NCBI GenBank assembly: GCA_035541775.1
Contig: DATKMP010000085.1
Span: 1-6,064, forward strand
Origin: DATKMP01 sp035541775
GTDB taxonomy: Bacteria; Bacteroidota; Ignavibacteria; UBA10030
DNA: 6,064 nt
Direction: 5' to 3'
How positions within the stretch are numbered: position 1 is the stretch's first letter; each line of letters starts with the position of its first letter. The position numbers and the translations under genes are program-made. Positions 6,062 to 6,064 of the stretch are shown here, piece after piece. The notes below the pieces were generated by a model. That model did no database searches, was not told the origin of the DNA, and saw only the letters and a list, made by a program, of their open reading frames with translations.

Positions 6062-6064
6062 AAT

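Overview
The window carries six protein genes, all on the minus strand, so transcription runs from high to low coordinates. In that order they are: an uncharacterised lipoprotein (5336-6061); an M48 zinc metalloprotease lipoprotein with TPRs (4155-5339); a third small lipoprotein (3585-4139); a class I Fe-S fumarate hydratase with its two domains fused (1801-3417); a PD-(D/E)XK nuclease-like protein (955-1677); and a six-segment membrane protein (231-797). No RNA genes, CRISPR array or transposase were seen, and no stretch above 300 bases lacks a gene.

The organism is a diderm bacterium, because three genes in a row encode lipoproteins and one of them is a periplasm-facing BepA-type M48 protease. 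Several genes have purine-rich Shine-Dalgarno sequences (AGAGGA, AAAGGAA, GAAGG), which argues against classical Bacteroidia. From memory, the dispersed repeats (GTCATTTCGACC...GAGAAATCTTG...CAAGATT...GAATGACA, GAGCTTGGGAACGAG and GGGGCACAT...ATGTGCCC types) recall FCB-group genomes such as Ignavibacteriota/Chlorobiota relatives. This placement is a low-confidence inference.

Right part (3585-6061): the three lipoprotein genes form a tight operon. The first two overlap by an ATGA and the second and third are 15 bases apart. All three products have a signal peptide with a lipobox, which suggests an envelope-located set built around the protease. Middle part (1801-3584): the fumarase has its own sigma-70-like promoter candidate and ribosome binding site, and begins with an unusual Lys/Arg-rich tail without acidic residues.

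Left part (1-1800): the nuclease-like gene sits in a roughly 0.9 kb segment bounded by a 32-bp direct repeat with one mismatch. One copy is the 3' end of the intact fumarase gene. The other lies 933 bp away, just beyond the nuclease gene, reads as the same ten residues (QQSSEELAKL) and then stops. The one mismatch is synonymous. This looks like the scar of an insertion at the fumarase 3' end that brought in the nuclease gene, and it is the most notable signal in the window. The last 230 bases hold two palindromic repeat elements, one of which appears to carry a nested insert.
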